Shown here: in pieces, positions 8,906-15,644 of the stretch | Layout of the letters: each line of letters begins with the position of its first letter | Position numbering within the stretch: position 1 is the first letter of the stretch | Assembly (NCBI GenBank): GCA_045629045.1 | Contig: JAZQQM010000003.1 | Span: 3,463-67,462, forward strand | Direction of reading: 5' to 3' | DNA from: JAILLW01 sp045629045 | GTDB lineage: Bacteria; Bacillota; Clostridia; Lachnospirales; Lachnospiraceae | DNA: 64,000 bases | Program-made: the position numbers and the translations under genes | The notes under the pieces: generated by a model | Database searches by the model: none | The model's input: the letters and a program-made list of their open reading frames with translations, nothing else | Told to the model about the DNA's origin: nothing

Positions 8906-9789
8906 GTGTACCGTACCTATGAGGAATTGAAACTATTTGATATATTCTCCTGTACAATTAGCTTTTTCCCAGTGTACCGTACCTATGAGGAATTGAAACT
9001 GTACCAAAAGGCCCGGTAAATATAGAAACAAAAGGCACGTGTACCGTACCTATGAGGAATTGAAACGATTTTAAATCCTTCTTCTAACTCTCCGATGAGT
9101 TCAGGGTGTACCGTACCTATGAGGAATTGAAACGAACCTGCTCTGTAGATAACAACTTCTACTGTTCTAGGTGTACCGTACCTATGAGGAATTGAAACAA
9201 TTCAACATTGAAGTCTGTTGCCGGCGTATGAGATTCGTGTACCGTACCTATGAGGAATTGAAACAGAACTGTAAAGACTACTGCAAGATCTCCCAATACA
9301 GTGTACCGTACCTATGAGGAATTGAAACTGAACACTTCTGTCATACCTTGCTTGTTCTAATATGTATGGGTGTACCGTACCTATGAGGAATTGAAACTCA
9401 GAACAATGGAATCATTTCCACATTTATTAACACGTGTACCGTACCTATGAGGAATTGAAACATTAATGCCATCTGTTTTTCCTCCTTTTAAGATTGGTGT
9501 ACCGTACCTATGAGGAATTGAAACTCATCATAATCAAGATTACCCCCGTATAAGCCTCCCTGGTGTACCGTACCTATGAGGAATTGAAACATTACTGTAA
9601 AACAATACCTTCGCTTTTTATAAATTCGGTGTACCGTACCTATGAGGAATTGAAACATTTATTCAGTTACTGCTACAAGTTCAAGCTTTTCGCCGCCTGT
9701 GTACCGTACCTATGAGGAATTGAAACTCACAGACAAGCTCCTCTATTTCTGGATATCTACTCCTTGCCGGTGTACCGTACCTATGAGGA
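8906..9789 (+). CRISPR. CRISPR array, 13 full repeats plus one truncated, 13 spacers
   Basis: The 28-nt repeat begins GTGTACCGTACC, continues TATGAGGA and ends ATTGAAAC. Full copies start at 8906, 8972, 9039, 9106, 9171, 9237, 9301, 9370, 9434, 9497, 9563, 9629 and 9699. All are identical as read. A fourteenth copy at 9770-9789 keeps only the first 20 nt. The 13 spacers are 35-43 nt, a variable length typical of type III. The ATTGAAAC end is the expected crRNA 5' handle, so transcription runs left to right from the leader beside cas6. The truncated copy is therefore at the leader-distal end, where it runs directly into cas2. Confidence 0.98.
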
Positions 9790-9798
9790 CTATTGATT

Positions 9799-10059
9799 AT
9801 GTTTGTGATTCTGGTTTATGACGTAGATAAGAAAAGAGATGGCAGAGTATTAAAAGTATGTCGTAAATATTTGTCACATACGCAAAAGTCTGTATTTGAA
9901 GGCGCTATTACGGATAGTAAACTTAAAAAACTTAAGGCAGAACTTCAAGAAATTATCGATTTCGATGATGATGCAATTTGTATCTATGCGTTTAACAATA
10001 CGGTGGGATTGATTAAAGAGCAAATAGGAGTGGTAGTAAACAATTCTTGTATATTGTAG
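9799..10059 (+). CDS. cas2: Cas2 spacer-acquisition protein
   Basis: An 86-residue Cas2. The N-terminal strand ends in VYDV (Asp at residue 8), followed by KR, VCRKYLSHTQKSVFEG and a C-terminal IG...VVNNSCIL, all standard. Cas2 forms the dimeric core of the Cas1-Cas2 integrase, yet no cas1 is found in the window. ATG at 9799 is preceded by GAGGA at 9785-9789, which is the surviving internal part of the truncated last CRISPR repeat, at 9-nt spacing. The gene is thus likely translated from the array transcript or from read-through across it. A terminator follows. Confidence 0.92.
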   Translation: MFVILVYDVDKKRDGRVLKVCRKYLSHTQKSVFEGAITDSKLKKLKAELQEIIDFDDDAICIYAFNNTVGLIKEQIGVVVNNSCIL

Positions 10060-10070
10060 TGATGGTTGGA

Positions 10071-10102
10071 AACTCTGTACCCAAAAGGTACAGAGTTTTT
10101 TT
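10071..10102 (+). terminator. Rho-independent terminator after cas2
   Basis: An 11-bp perfect stem (AACTCTGTACC at 10071-10081 with GGTACAGAGTT at 10087-10097) is followed by a T run. It closes the CRISPR array-cas2 unit. Confidence 0.9.
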
Positions 10103-10121
10103 ACATCCACATTAAATACTA

Positions 10122-10162
10122 AACCAACGGTTCATTGTTTATATTTTTTCGAAGAATATACT
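10122..10162 (+). promoter_or_regulatory. Promoter P1 with AACC-N3-GGTT element
   Basis: AACC (10122-10125) and GGTT (10129-10132) form an inverted repeat. Two nt later is a weak -35 box TTGTTT (10135-10140), then 16 bp and -10 TATACT (10157-10162). The same geometry occurs at four more promoters up to 14,472. It drives the lipoprotein gene at 10208. Confidence 0.55.
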
Positions 10163-10207
10163 TATTAATATATTAAACAATATTTAATTCAAAGGGAGAT
10201 TATGAAA

Positions 10208-10606
10208 ATGAAAAATGTAAAGAAAATCGGTTGTGTTGTATTAATGGTTGCTACAATGTGTATGTCTTTGACAGGATGCGGTAAAAAGACTTTGTCCGGG
10301 GAATATGTTGTAAGTGAAATGTCGGAAGCTGCTCCGAGCATTTTCCCGCAGGGTTACATCAATGAATTCTTTAAGTATGAGAATTGCGAGATGGAATTTT
10401 TAAGTGACGGAACGCTGCTTATGGACGCTACTGAGGAAGGAAAAACTCCTTTTGCCGGTAAGAATCACAAGTTTGCCTGTGTTGACGGAAAATTAAAAAT
10501 AGTTGCTCCGTTAGGTTCAACTGCAGTTTCGGATTATGTGGTAAGTGGCCGCAAAATAACAATCTCGGACGATAAAGGGAACTACATTGTTTTGACTAAG
10601 AAGTAA
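10208..10606 (+). CDS. Small lipoprotein of unknown function
   Basis: About 132 residues. It has a lipoprotein signal peptide with lipobox LTGC near residue 22 (CMSLTGCGKK), so the mature protein should be anchored outside the membrane. The rest is beta-rich with an FLSDGTLLMDA segment and a C-terminal strand set, resembling small lipocalin-like or DUF5640-type lipoproteins that begin with LSGEY. GGGAG at 10194-10198 gives 9-nt spacing to the ATG at 10208; an in-frame ATG at 10202 would be only 3 nt away. It is expressed from promoter P1. No specific function is recognised. Confidence 0.75.
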   Translation: MKNVKKIGCVVLMVATMCMSLTGCGKKTLSGEYVVSEMSEAAPSIFPQGYINEFFKYENCEMEFLSDGTLLMDATEEGKTPFAGKNHKFACVDGKLKIVAPLGSTAVSDYVVSGRKITISDDKGNYIVLTKK

Positions 10607-10618
10607 GGAGGGGTTCTA

Positions 10619-10771
10619 ATGTGCAATTATGATGATTCAAATGATATTTATTATCATGCAGTTGACGGTGTGGATGAAAATGCCGGATATCAATGTTATA
10701 TTGATGATATGGAGGCGTTTGATAATCGGTTTCAATCTGACGATTACTGGGATGATTCAGAGTTTTTTTGA
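10619..10771 (+). CDS. 50-residue acidic small protein
   Basis: A short frame with a strong ribosome-binding site (AAGGAGGGG at 10605-10613) 12 bp after the lipoprotein stop, so it is probably in the same transcript. The 50-aa product is strikingly acidic and aromatic: Asp, Tyr and Phe dominate and there is almost no Lys or Arg. It starts MCNYDDSNDIYYHAV and ends YWDDSEFF. It has no signal peptide or membrane segment. The family is not recognised; its charge would suit a DNA-mimic or a partner-binding peptide, but that is speculation. Confidence 0.6.
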   Translation: MCNYDDSNDIYYHAVDGVDENAGYQCYIDDMEAFDNRFQSDDYWDDSEFF

Positions 10772-10895
10772 AACACTCCTAAGACTCAAAATATGTTATA
10801 ATATCTAAGGCACGCATAACAATAAACGCTGTCTGTTATGAACCACATAAAAACAATAAAAGTATAACAAACAGATTATTAAATGGAGGGCTATT

Positions 10896-11288
10896 ATGTA
10901 TAGTTATGATTCTTATTTAGATCACCGGGCCGGAGCTACAATTACAGTAGACGAAGCACTTCGAATTTATAATGATATTTGCGAAGGCGTCAAAAAGTGT
11001 ACAATAGAAGATAAAATGGAGTTTGCTGATGATTTTGTTAAGAAGGCGTGCAATTATGCAAAAGTGCGTCAGGATTGGGAATTCATGTCAAATGATGAAA
11101 AGATGGAAGCTGATAAAGGACGCACGATAAAGCACAATGCCTGCATAGATGCGGTAAACATTTTGGCAAGATTGTTAAATAGCGATGGAATTGAAACTCC
11201 ATGGCGAGATCAGTTGGGAGATGAACGAAAACGAATTGGCGATTTCGCCTGCTTCGTAGCTTATATAGTTGGAATTAGCAATAGATAG
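10896..11288 (+). CDS. Hypothetical 130-residue helical protein
   Basis: Starts with ATG after GGAGGG (10884-10889). The product is soluble, helical and charged (for example VDEALRIYNDICEGVKKC near residue 17, then DKGRTIKHNACIDAVNILARLL). It has no signal peptide and no motif that I recognise. A TATAAT at 10797-10802 could be its -10 box, without a clear -35 and without the AACC-N3-GGTT element seen at neighbouring promoters. A terminator follows. Cytoplasmic location is likely. Confidence 0.7.
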   Translation: MYSYDSYLDHRAGATITVDEALRIYNDICEGVKKCTIEDKMEFADDFVKKACNYAKVRQDWEFMSNDEKMEADKGRTIKHNACIDAVNILARLLNSDGIETPWRDQLGDERKRIGDFACFVAYIVGISNR

Positions 11289-11292
11289 ATTT

Positions 11293-11330
11293 AAGGGCAA
11301 TCAACTAAGGTTGGTTGCCCTTTTATTTTT
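11293..11330 (+). terminator. Rho-independent terminator
   Basis: A 13-bp stem (11293-11305 with 11310-11322, one G-T pair) with loop TAAG is followed by a T-rich run. It ends the transcript of the 130-residue protein. Confidence 0.9.
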
Positions 11331-11351
11331 GCTTATGGGAATCATATACTG

Positions 11352-11393
11352 AACCAGCGGTTTATTCTTTTATGTATTTGTAAATCATATAAT
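11352..11393 (+). promoter_or_regulatory. Promoter P2 with AACC-N3-GGTT element
   Basis: AACC at 11352-11355 and GGTT at 11359-11362 lie 2 nt before a weak -35 TTCTTT (11365-11370). After 17 bp comes a consensus -10 TATAAT (11388-11393). It drives the membrane protein at 11416. Confidence 0.55.
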
Positions 11394-11415
11394 TTATATA
11401 AAGGAGGGGAAAGAA

Positions 11416-11820
11416 ATGACAGAACAGAAGAAAGAAATTAAGATCAGAAATTTTATAGTTACTATTATTTGTGTGTATTTATCAGTGGTTTCGTATCTTT
11501 ATATAAAACTGATGGAAGCACCATTTATGTGGCCCGCAATTTTAATTTTTATTGCAGCAGCCATACTTTTTTCACCTTTGTTAAAGAAAGTAAATATATG
11601 GAAAAGGATAGGTTCATTTGTGGGAGCTGTTTTGGTCATAAGTGAAATAATGGCATTGGTTATATCAAAAACATTTTTATATATTATGGCTAATTATGAA
11701 TGCATATTTATCATGTCATATATGCTTATATGTTTCTTGTTTTTTGCAATAGGCTTATTAATTGGAATTATCGGATTGATAATAGGCATATGCGAGATGC
11801 CGGTGGTTATTGTTCTATAA
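11416..11820 (+). CDS. Four-helix membrane protein of unknown function
   Basis: A 134-residue protein with a charged N-terminus (TEQKKEIKIRN) and about four hydrophobic helices covering residues 12-31, 38-56, 67-84 and 100-130. No conserved polar motif is evident, so no transport or enzymatic role can be named. AGGAGGGG at 11402-11409 fixes the start. It belongs to the same promoter set as its neighbours. Confidence 0.72.
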   Translation: MTEQKKEIKIRNFIVTIICVYLSVVSYLYIKLMEAPFMWPAILIFIAAAILFSPLLKKVNIWKRIGSFVGAVLVISEIMALVISKTFLYIMANYECIFIMSYMLICFLFFAIGLLIGIIGLIIGICEMPVVIVL

Positions 11821-11827
11821 TAATGTA

Positions 11828-11869
11828 AACCGACGGTTCATTGAACGTCTGCACATAGTATGAAATAAT
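11828..11869 (+). promoter_or_regulatory. Promoter P3 with AACC-N3-GGTT element
   Basis: AACC (11828-11831) and GGTT (11835-11838) lie 2 nt before -35 TTGAAC (11841-11846). After 17 bp comes -10 AATAAT (11864-11869). It precedes the small gene at 11893 and the Sel1 gene behind it. Confidence 0.5.
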
Positions 11870-11892
11870 TCAATAAAAGGAGGATCATTGAT

Positions 11893-12048
11893 ATGACCAA
11901 GAAGGAATATGAACTATATAAGAATACAACTGAAAAGATTATAAGAGGTGAAAAGATTACCGGTGAAGAAAAAGATGCTCTTGCGGCACATATATCCGAA
12001 ACTGAAAAAATGCTTGAAGATATCAGGTGCAAAGATAAGAACGATTGA
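11893..12048 (+). CDS. 51-residue charged helical small protein
   Basis: ATG at 11893 follows AGGAGG (11878-11883). The 51-aa product is helical and rich in Lys and Glu (MTKKEYELYKNTTEKIIRG...) without signal peptide or membrane segment. It may form a short helical hairpin. It is followed after 36 bp by the Sel1-repeat lipoprotein, so the two are probably cotranscribed from P3. The family is not recognised. Confidence 0.6.
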   Translation: MTKKEYELYKNTTEKIIRGEKITGEEKDALAAHISETEKMLEDIRCKDKND

Positions 12049-12084
12049 TTTTATTTTATCAAATATATGATGGAAAGGGAAAAT

Positions 12085-13497
12085 ATGAAAAAAAGAATAA
12101 GTGTAGTGATTGGTTGTTGTGCAATATGTGTTTCACTCATGGCATGTAAAGAAAATGAGGTGGTTTTAGAAAACACCCTAACTATTACGGAAGAAGTTGA
12201 GGAATCGTTAGAAGAGGAAACGGCTCATGTAGAAGAACCTACTCAGGAAGAAATTGCAGCGGAAAAGGTATCACAGGGAATTGAAATAATGTATACAGAC
12301 GGCGAAGAAGCCTTAAGATTGTTTGAAGAGGCTGCTGATGCAGGAAATGAAGATGCGATATTCCTTGCAGGATATATGCTTGATTGGGAAGGTGACAGTA
12401 TTGGCCATAAGGATATTAAGAAAGCCCGAGAGTATTATGAAAAGGTTGAAGCGGATAATCCTTTTGCTATGTTTTGTTTAGGATGTAATAACGAATTTGG
12501 ACAAGGCGGAGATATTAATATTGAAAGAGCTGAAGAACTATTTGCGAAGGCAGCAGGGATTATAGATGAGAATAGTGCAGATAATACTAAATATCCGGGA
12601 ATTGCTAATTTATTAATCGCAGAAATGTATTACGGAGGCTTCGGTGTAGAACAGGACTATGACAAAGCTTTTGATTTGTACTTAAAAGCAAGCGAGTCAG
12701 GAAACCGATTGGCGATGTGTAAGACAGGCCTTATGTATCTTAATGGCAACGGAATAGAACAGGATTATGAAAAGGCAATGGAGTGGTATGTGAAATCTGC
12801 TGATTTAGGCTATTGTGTTGCTATGAATGAAATCGGGTGGATATTCAAAAACGGCTTCGGAGTAGAAACGGATTATGAAAAGGCGATGGAGTGGTATACG
12901 AAAGCCGCGGATTTAGGAAGCTATAGGGCAATGACCAATCTGGGAAGTATGTATCTTAACGGAGATGGAATAGAACAGGATTACACAAAGGCATTTGAAT
13001 GGTACAACAAAGCGGCAGATCTTAATGATACTGTTGGAATTAGAACAATCGGATGGATGTATAGTCAGGGAAAAGGTGTGGAACAGGATTATGCTAAAGC
13101 AGTAGAACTATATGAAAAAGCTGCCGGCCTGGGCGACATAGGAGCAATGGGAAATTTAGGAACAATGTATAGAAGAGGTGATGGAGTAGAACAGGATTAT
13201 ACTAAAGCTATAGAGTGGTATGAAAAAGCCGGTAATGGCGGAGAAACTCAGGCATGGACCACAATCGGATATTTATATAACATTGGCGAAGGCGTGGAAC
13301 AGAACTATGAAAAGGCAATGGAATGGTATGAAAAAGCAGCCGAATTAGGTGATGGTTCTGCGGTAAGCAATATGGCATGGATGTATTATGACGGAACAGG
13401 AGTAGAAAAAGATAAGGCTAAAGCTAAAGAATTATGGGAGAAGGCAGTTGATATGGGATTCGAAACTGCAAGTCAATATCTGGATGCTAATTTTTAA
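12085..13497 (+). CDS. Sel1-repeat (TPR-like) lipoprotein
   Basis: A 470-residue surface lipoprotein. The signal peptide ends in lipobox SLMAC near residue 21. An acidic linker follows, then about ten Sel1-like repeats of 36 residues with the pattern G-x-G-V/I-E-Q-D-Y-x-K-A-x-E-W-Y-x-K-A-A, for example starting near residues 180, 216, 252, 288, 324, 360 and 396. Sel1 repeats form superhelices that bind other proteins. The repeats are very alike, suggesting recent internal duplication. GGAAAGGGA before ATG 12085 supports this start over an in-frame ATG at 12067. Terminator follows. Partner unknown. Confidence 0.88.
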   Translation: MKKRISVVIGCCAICVSLMACKENEVVLENTLTITEEVEESLEEETAHVEEPTQEEIAAEKVSQGIEIMYTDGEEALRLFEEAADAGNEDAIFLAGYMLDWEGDSIGHKDIKKAREYYEKVEADNPFAMFCLGCNNEFGQGGDINIERAEELFAKAAGIIDENSADNTKYPGIANLLIAEMYYGGFGVEQDYDKAFDLYLKASESGNRLAMCKTGLMYLNGNGIEQDYEKAMEWYVKSADLGYCVAMNEIGWIFKNGFGVETDYEKAMEWYTKAADLGSYRAMTNLGSMYLNGDGIEQDYTKAFEWYNKAADLNDTVGIRTIGWMYSQGKGVEQDYAKAVELYEKAAGLGDIGAMGNLGTMYRRGDGVEQDYTKAIEWYEKAGNGGETQAWTTIGYLYNIGEGVEQNYEKAMEWYEKAAELGDGSAVSNMAWMYYDGTGVEKDKAKAKELWEKAVDMGFETASQYLDANF

Positions 13498-13517
13498 ATA
13501 GTTGAAACATTAGTGCA

Positions 13518-13552
13518 AAATCGGAGGACTGGTTTACAGCCCTCCGATTTTT
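13518..13552 (+). terminator. Rho-independent terminator after Sel1 gene
   Basis: A 10-bp stem (AAATCGGAGG at 13518-13527 with CCTCCGATTT at 13541-13550) runs into TTTTTG. Confidence 0.88.
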
Positions 13553-13569
13553 GTAGTTAACCGAAATTA

Positions 13570-13611
13570 TACCACTGGTTGATATCATTGAGATCATTGC
13601 CAATCTATAAT
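13570..13611 (+). promoter_or_regulatory. Promoter P4 with TACC-N3-GGTT element
   Basis: TACC (13570-13573; one mismatch to AACC) and GGTT (13577-13580) lie 2 nt before a poor -35 TATCAT (13583-13588). After 17 bp comes consensus -10 TATAAT (13606-13611). It drives the gene at 13661. Confidence 0.45.
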
Positions 13612-13660
13612 GTAAACAGATTCAAAGAAAACAGATAAATTTAACGGAGGTAATGATTTT

Positions 13661-14173
13661 ATGAAAATGACATCATCATATGCAAATAAGTTATTAAGAA
13701 AACTAAATGAAGACAAAGCTTTTTGGAACAACAAGGAAACAAGTTCCTGCTTCTATACGGTAGCGGTAGATGAAGAGGAACCGGTTATTCCGGAGTACGA
13801 TTATAAGTTTGTCGCAGACAATATTGACGAGATTGATAAGAGGATTGTCAATATTAAGCACGCAATTAATGTGGTAAATGCGACCAGCGAACTTCAGATT
13901 GGCAATGAGAAAATGACAATTGATGCAATTCTGGTAAGGATGGCACAGCTGAGTAAGCGTAAGGCTTTTCTTGATACATTAAGAAAGCAGGAACCAACGA
14001 CCAGGTTGAATTCCGGATTTGCGGCACGCAGGACTGCCCCTGAGTACCGATATATAAATTATGACCTTGAATTGGTTAAGGCTGAATATAACAGAATCGA
14101 TTCGGAAATAGCAGCGATGCAAATCGAATTAGATAAGTTCAATCAGACTTTCGAGTTTGAAGTAAATTATTAA
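13661..14173 (+). CDS. Coiled-coil protein, possibly DIP1984/DUF6847-like
   Basis: A 170-residue soluble protein. Residues 50-110 and 135-165 are strongly helical and suited to a coiled coil (DEIDKRIVNIKHAINVVNA, then LVRMAQLSKRKAFLDTLRKQE, and YNRIDSEIAAMQIELDKFN near the end). The pattern of an ID-KRI helix, a short linker with TIDAILVRMAQL and a second helix recalls the DIP1984 family, but I am not certain. CGGAGG at 13645-13650 supports the ATG at 13661. It has its own promoter (P4). Confidence 0.7.
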   Translation: MKMTSSYANKLLRKLNEDKAFWNNKETSSCFYTVAVDEEEPVIPEYDYKFVADNIDEIDKRIVNIKHAINVVNATSELQIGNEKMTIDAILVRMAQLSKRKAFLDTLRKQEPTTRLNSGFAARRTAPEYRYINYDLELVKAEYNRIDSEIAAMQIELDKFNQTFEFEVNY

Positions 14174-14522
14174 AATAATTTCCATATAAATATGGCTAAT
14201 GTAACAGATGAATTATGAATGAGTGTGTTGTTGAGGTTCATTCATTTAAGGTTTAACTGTTGTTTTGTTATTAAATTATATGATTTGTTCATTGTTATCG
14301 TTTAGAAGGTATATTGCAATAAGATCGAGATTATATATGATTAGCGATGTTTATAAAAAGCTTGCCCGACCATCCGGGCTGACGTGGAAGCAAGGTCATA
14401 CACGTTTTTTAAAGTTTGGGCAAGAAAGTAAACCATAGGTTTATTGATTTAAACAAAATTGTAATGTATTATGATATTGCTAACAATTAAATAAGGTATA
14501 GCTGACAGGAAGAGGAGGTAGC
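14174..14522 (+). promoter_or_regulatory. 349-bp gap with a structured block and promoter P5
   Basis: No convincing gene is seen. Bases 14361-14424 can form a long hairpin closed by CTTGCCC (14361-14367) and GGGCAAG (14418-14424). CTTGC can instead pair with GCAAG at 14390-14394. Inside is ACGTG (14382-14386) pairing with CACGT (14401-14405) followed by six T, a terminator shape. Promoter P5 follows: AACC 14431-14434, GGTT 14438-14441, -35 TTGATT 14444-14449, 17 bp, -10 TATTAT 14467-14472, driving the regulator gene at 14523. The block may be a small RNA or an attenuator. Confidence 0.5.
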
Positions 14523-14804
14523 ATGATGGTAGCACGTCCATATTTTGACCCTGTATTAACCGGTAAAAATCTTCGTCGTATTAGGAAGATGAACCACAAA
14601 AGCGTAGAAGCTATTCGAGAGTATATGGGACTCGAGTCAACTCAGGCCATATACAAGTGGGAGCAAGGAAAGTGCTTTCCAACTGTTGATAACTTCGTAG
14701 CTCTTGCCCGTATGTATGATATGCATGTTGAAGAACTGCTTGTAGAGACCCCTGGGGTCTCTATTGTTTTATTAGGAGATAATTATTTTACTGAGGTGGC
14801 ATAA
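14523..14804 (+). CDS. XRE-family helix-turn-helix regulator
   Basis: A 93-residue protein with a Cro/C1-type HTH: NLRRIRKMNHKSVEAIREYMG, then the recognition helix around STQAIYKWEQGKCFPTVDN (about residues 36-55), and LARMYDMHVEELL. The C-terminal 20 residues are short and hydrophobic. It is a DNA-binding regulator. Its own promoter carries the AACC-N3-GGTT element shared by four other promoters, so it is the best local candidate for binding that element, although this is inference. GAGGAGG lies just before ATG 14523; ATG 14526 is also possible. It is 5 bp from the phosphatase gene. Confidence 0.82.
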   Translation: MMVARPYFDPVLTGKNLRRIRKMNHKSVEAIREYMGLESTQAIYKWEQGKCFPTVDNFVALARMYDMHVEELLVETPGVSIVLLGDNYFTEVA

Positions 14805-14809
14805 GAAGC

Positions 14810-15505
14810 ATGAATTATGTTCTTTCGGATATTCATAATGATAATTTAAGATTAAAGAAGATGTTGGAAAAGATTTCGTTTTCTACAGACGACCATTTAT
14901 TTGTTCTCGGAGATCTTTTTGACAGGGGCGGAACTGATGCTGATCCAATTGGTGTTTATTACACGCTATTAGGGTTAGGTGACAGATGTACTTATGTAAG
15001 AGGAAATCATGATACTTGGCTTGCTGATTATATTTTAGAATACTATTCTTTAAAACCAAGAGAGCAAAGTAGATTTAGAAGTTATGAATACAATACTTTT
15101 GAGATAATAAAAGAGCGAATTACACAAGTAGATATGATTAATTTGGCAAAGAGAATACTAAAGTGGCCATTACAGTATGAATGTGAGGTAAATAACCAAA
15201 AGTATTTATTTGCGCACTCAATGACTTCGAATCCAAGAGAAGTGTATGATGATTATTATTATTTAATGGGTACGCAATTAGATTTTTCGTATTTAAAGAA
15301 CGGAATTGAAAACTATATATCTGTAAGTGGACACCACCATACAACAACTATACGTCAATTGTACGGTGACGAACGTATAACTAAATGCAACGCGATATGG
15401 ATTAATCCAGGGGGAAATGTGTATATGATTGATTGTGGATGTGGTTTTTCTACCGGAAAACTTGCGTGTTTATGTTTGGAAGACAAGAAAGAATATTATG
15501 TGTGA
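14810..15505 (+). CDS. Metallophosphoesterase, PPP/diadenosine tetraphosphatase-like
   Basis: A 231-residue phosphoesterase. The metal-binding motifs are in order: SDIHND (residues 6-11, D-x-H), GDLFDRG (about residues 34-40), RGNHD (about residues 64-68) and GHHH near residue 178. This is the PPP-type layout of bacterial serine/threonine phosphatases and Ap4A hydrolases; the true substrate (protein, dinucleotide or other) cannot be told. It is cotranscribed with the XRE regulator (5-bp gap) from P5, a regulator-phosphatase pair. Cytoplasmic. Confidence 0.82.
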   Translation: MNYVLSDIHNDNLRLKKMLEKISFSTDDHLFVLGDLFDRGGTDADPIGVYYTLLGLGDRCTYVRGNHDTWLADYILEYYSLKPREQSRFRSYEYNTFEIIKERITQVDMINLAKRILKWPLQYECEVNNQKYLFAHSMTSNPREVYDDYYYLMGTQLDFSYLKNGIENYISVSGHHHTTTIRQLYGDERITKCNAIWINPGGNVYMIDCGCGFSTGKLACLCLEDKKEYYV

Positions 15506-15644
15506 TTTAGAACAGTTATTATTCCGCTATGCAGGATGATTGTAATTCTAAACTGTTATCCAAATGTATGCTTGAAGAGCCGTTCGGCGCATATTATAAT
15601 GGATTGGGATTATGTTCCAATATGCATTTGGGGAATTTAAACTG

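Noticed and set aside
8822..9019. An open frame running from the leader into the first repeats
   Set aside because: It crosses two CRISPR repeats and has no ribosome-binding site; repeats and leader explain the sequence.
8934..9769. Every spacer has an open frame on its reverse complement, hinting that all target sense mRNA
   Set aside because: With 35-43 nt and three frames an open frame is expected by chance nine times in ten; only spacer 9 is informative.
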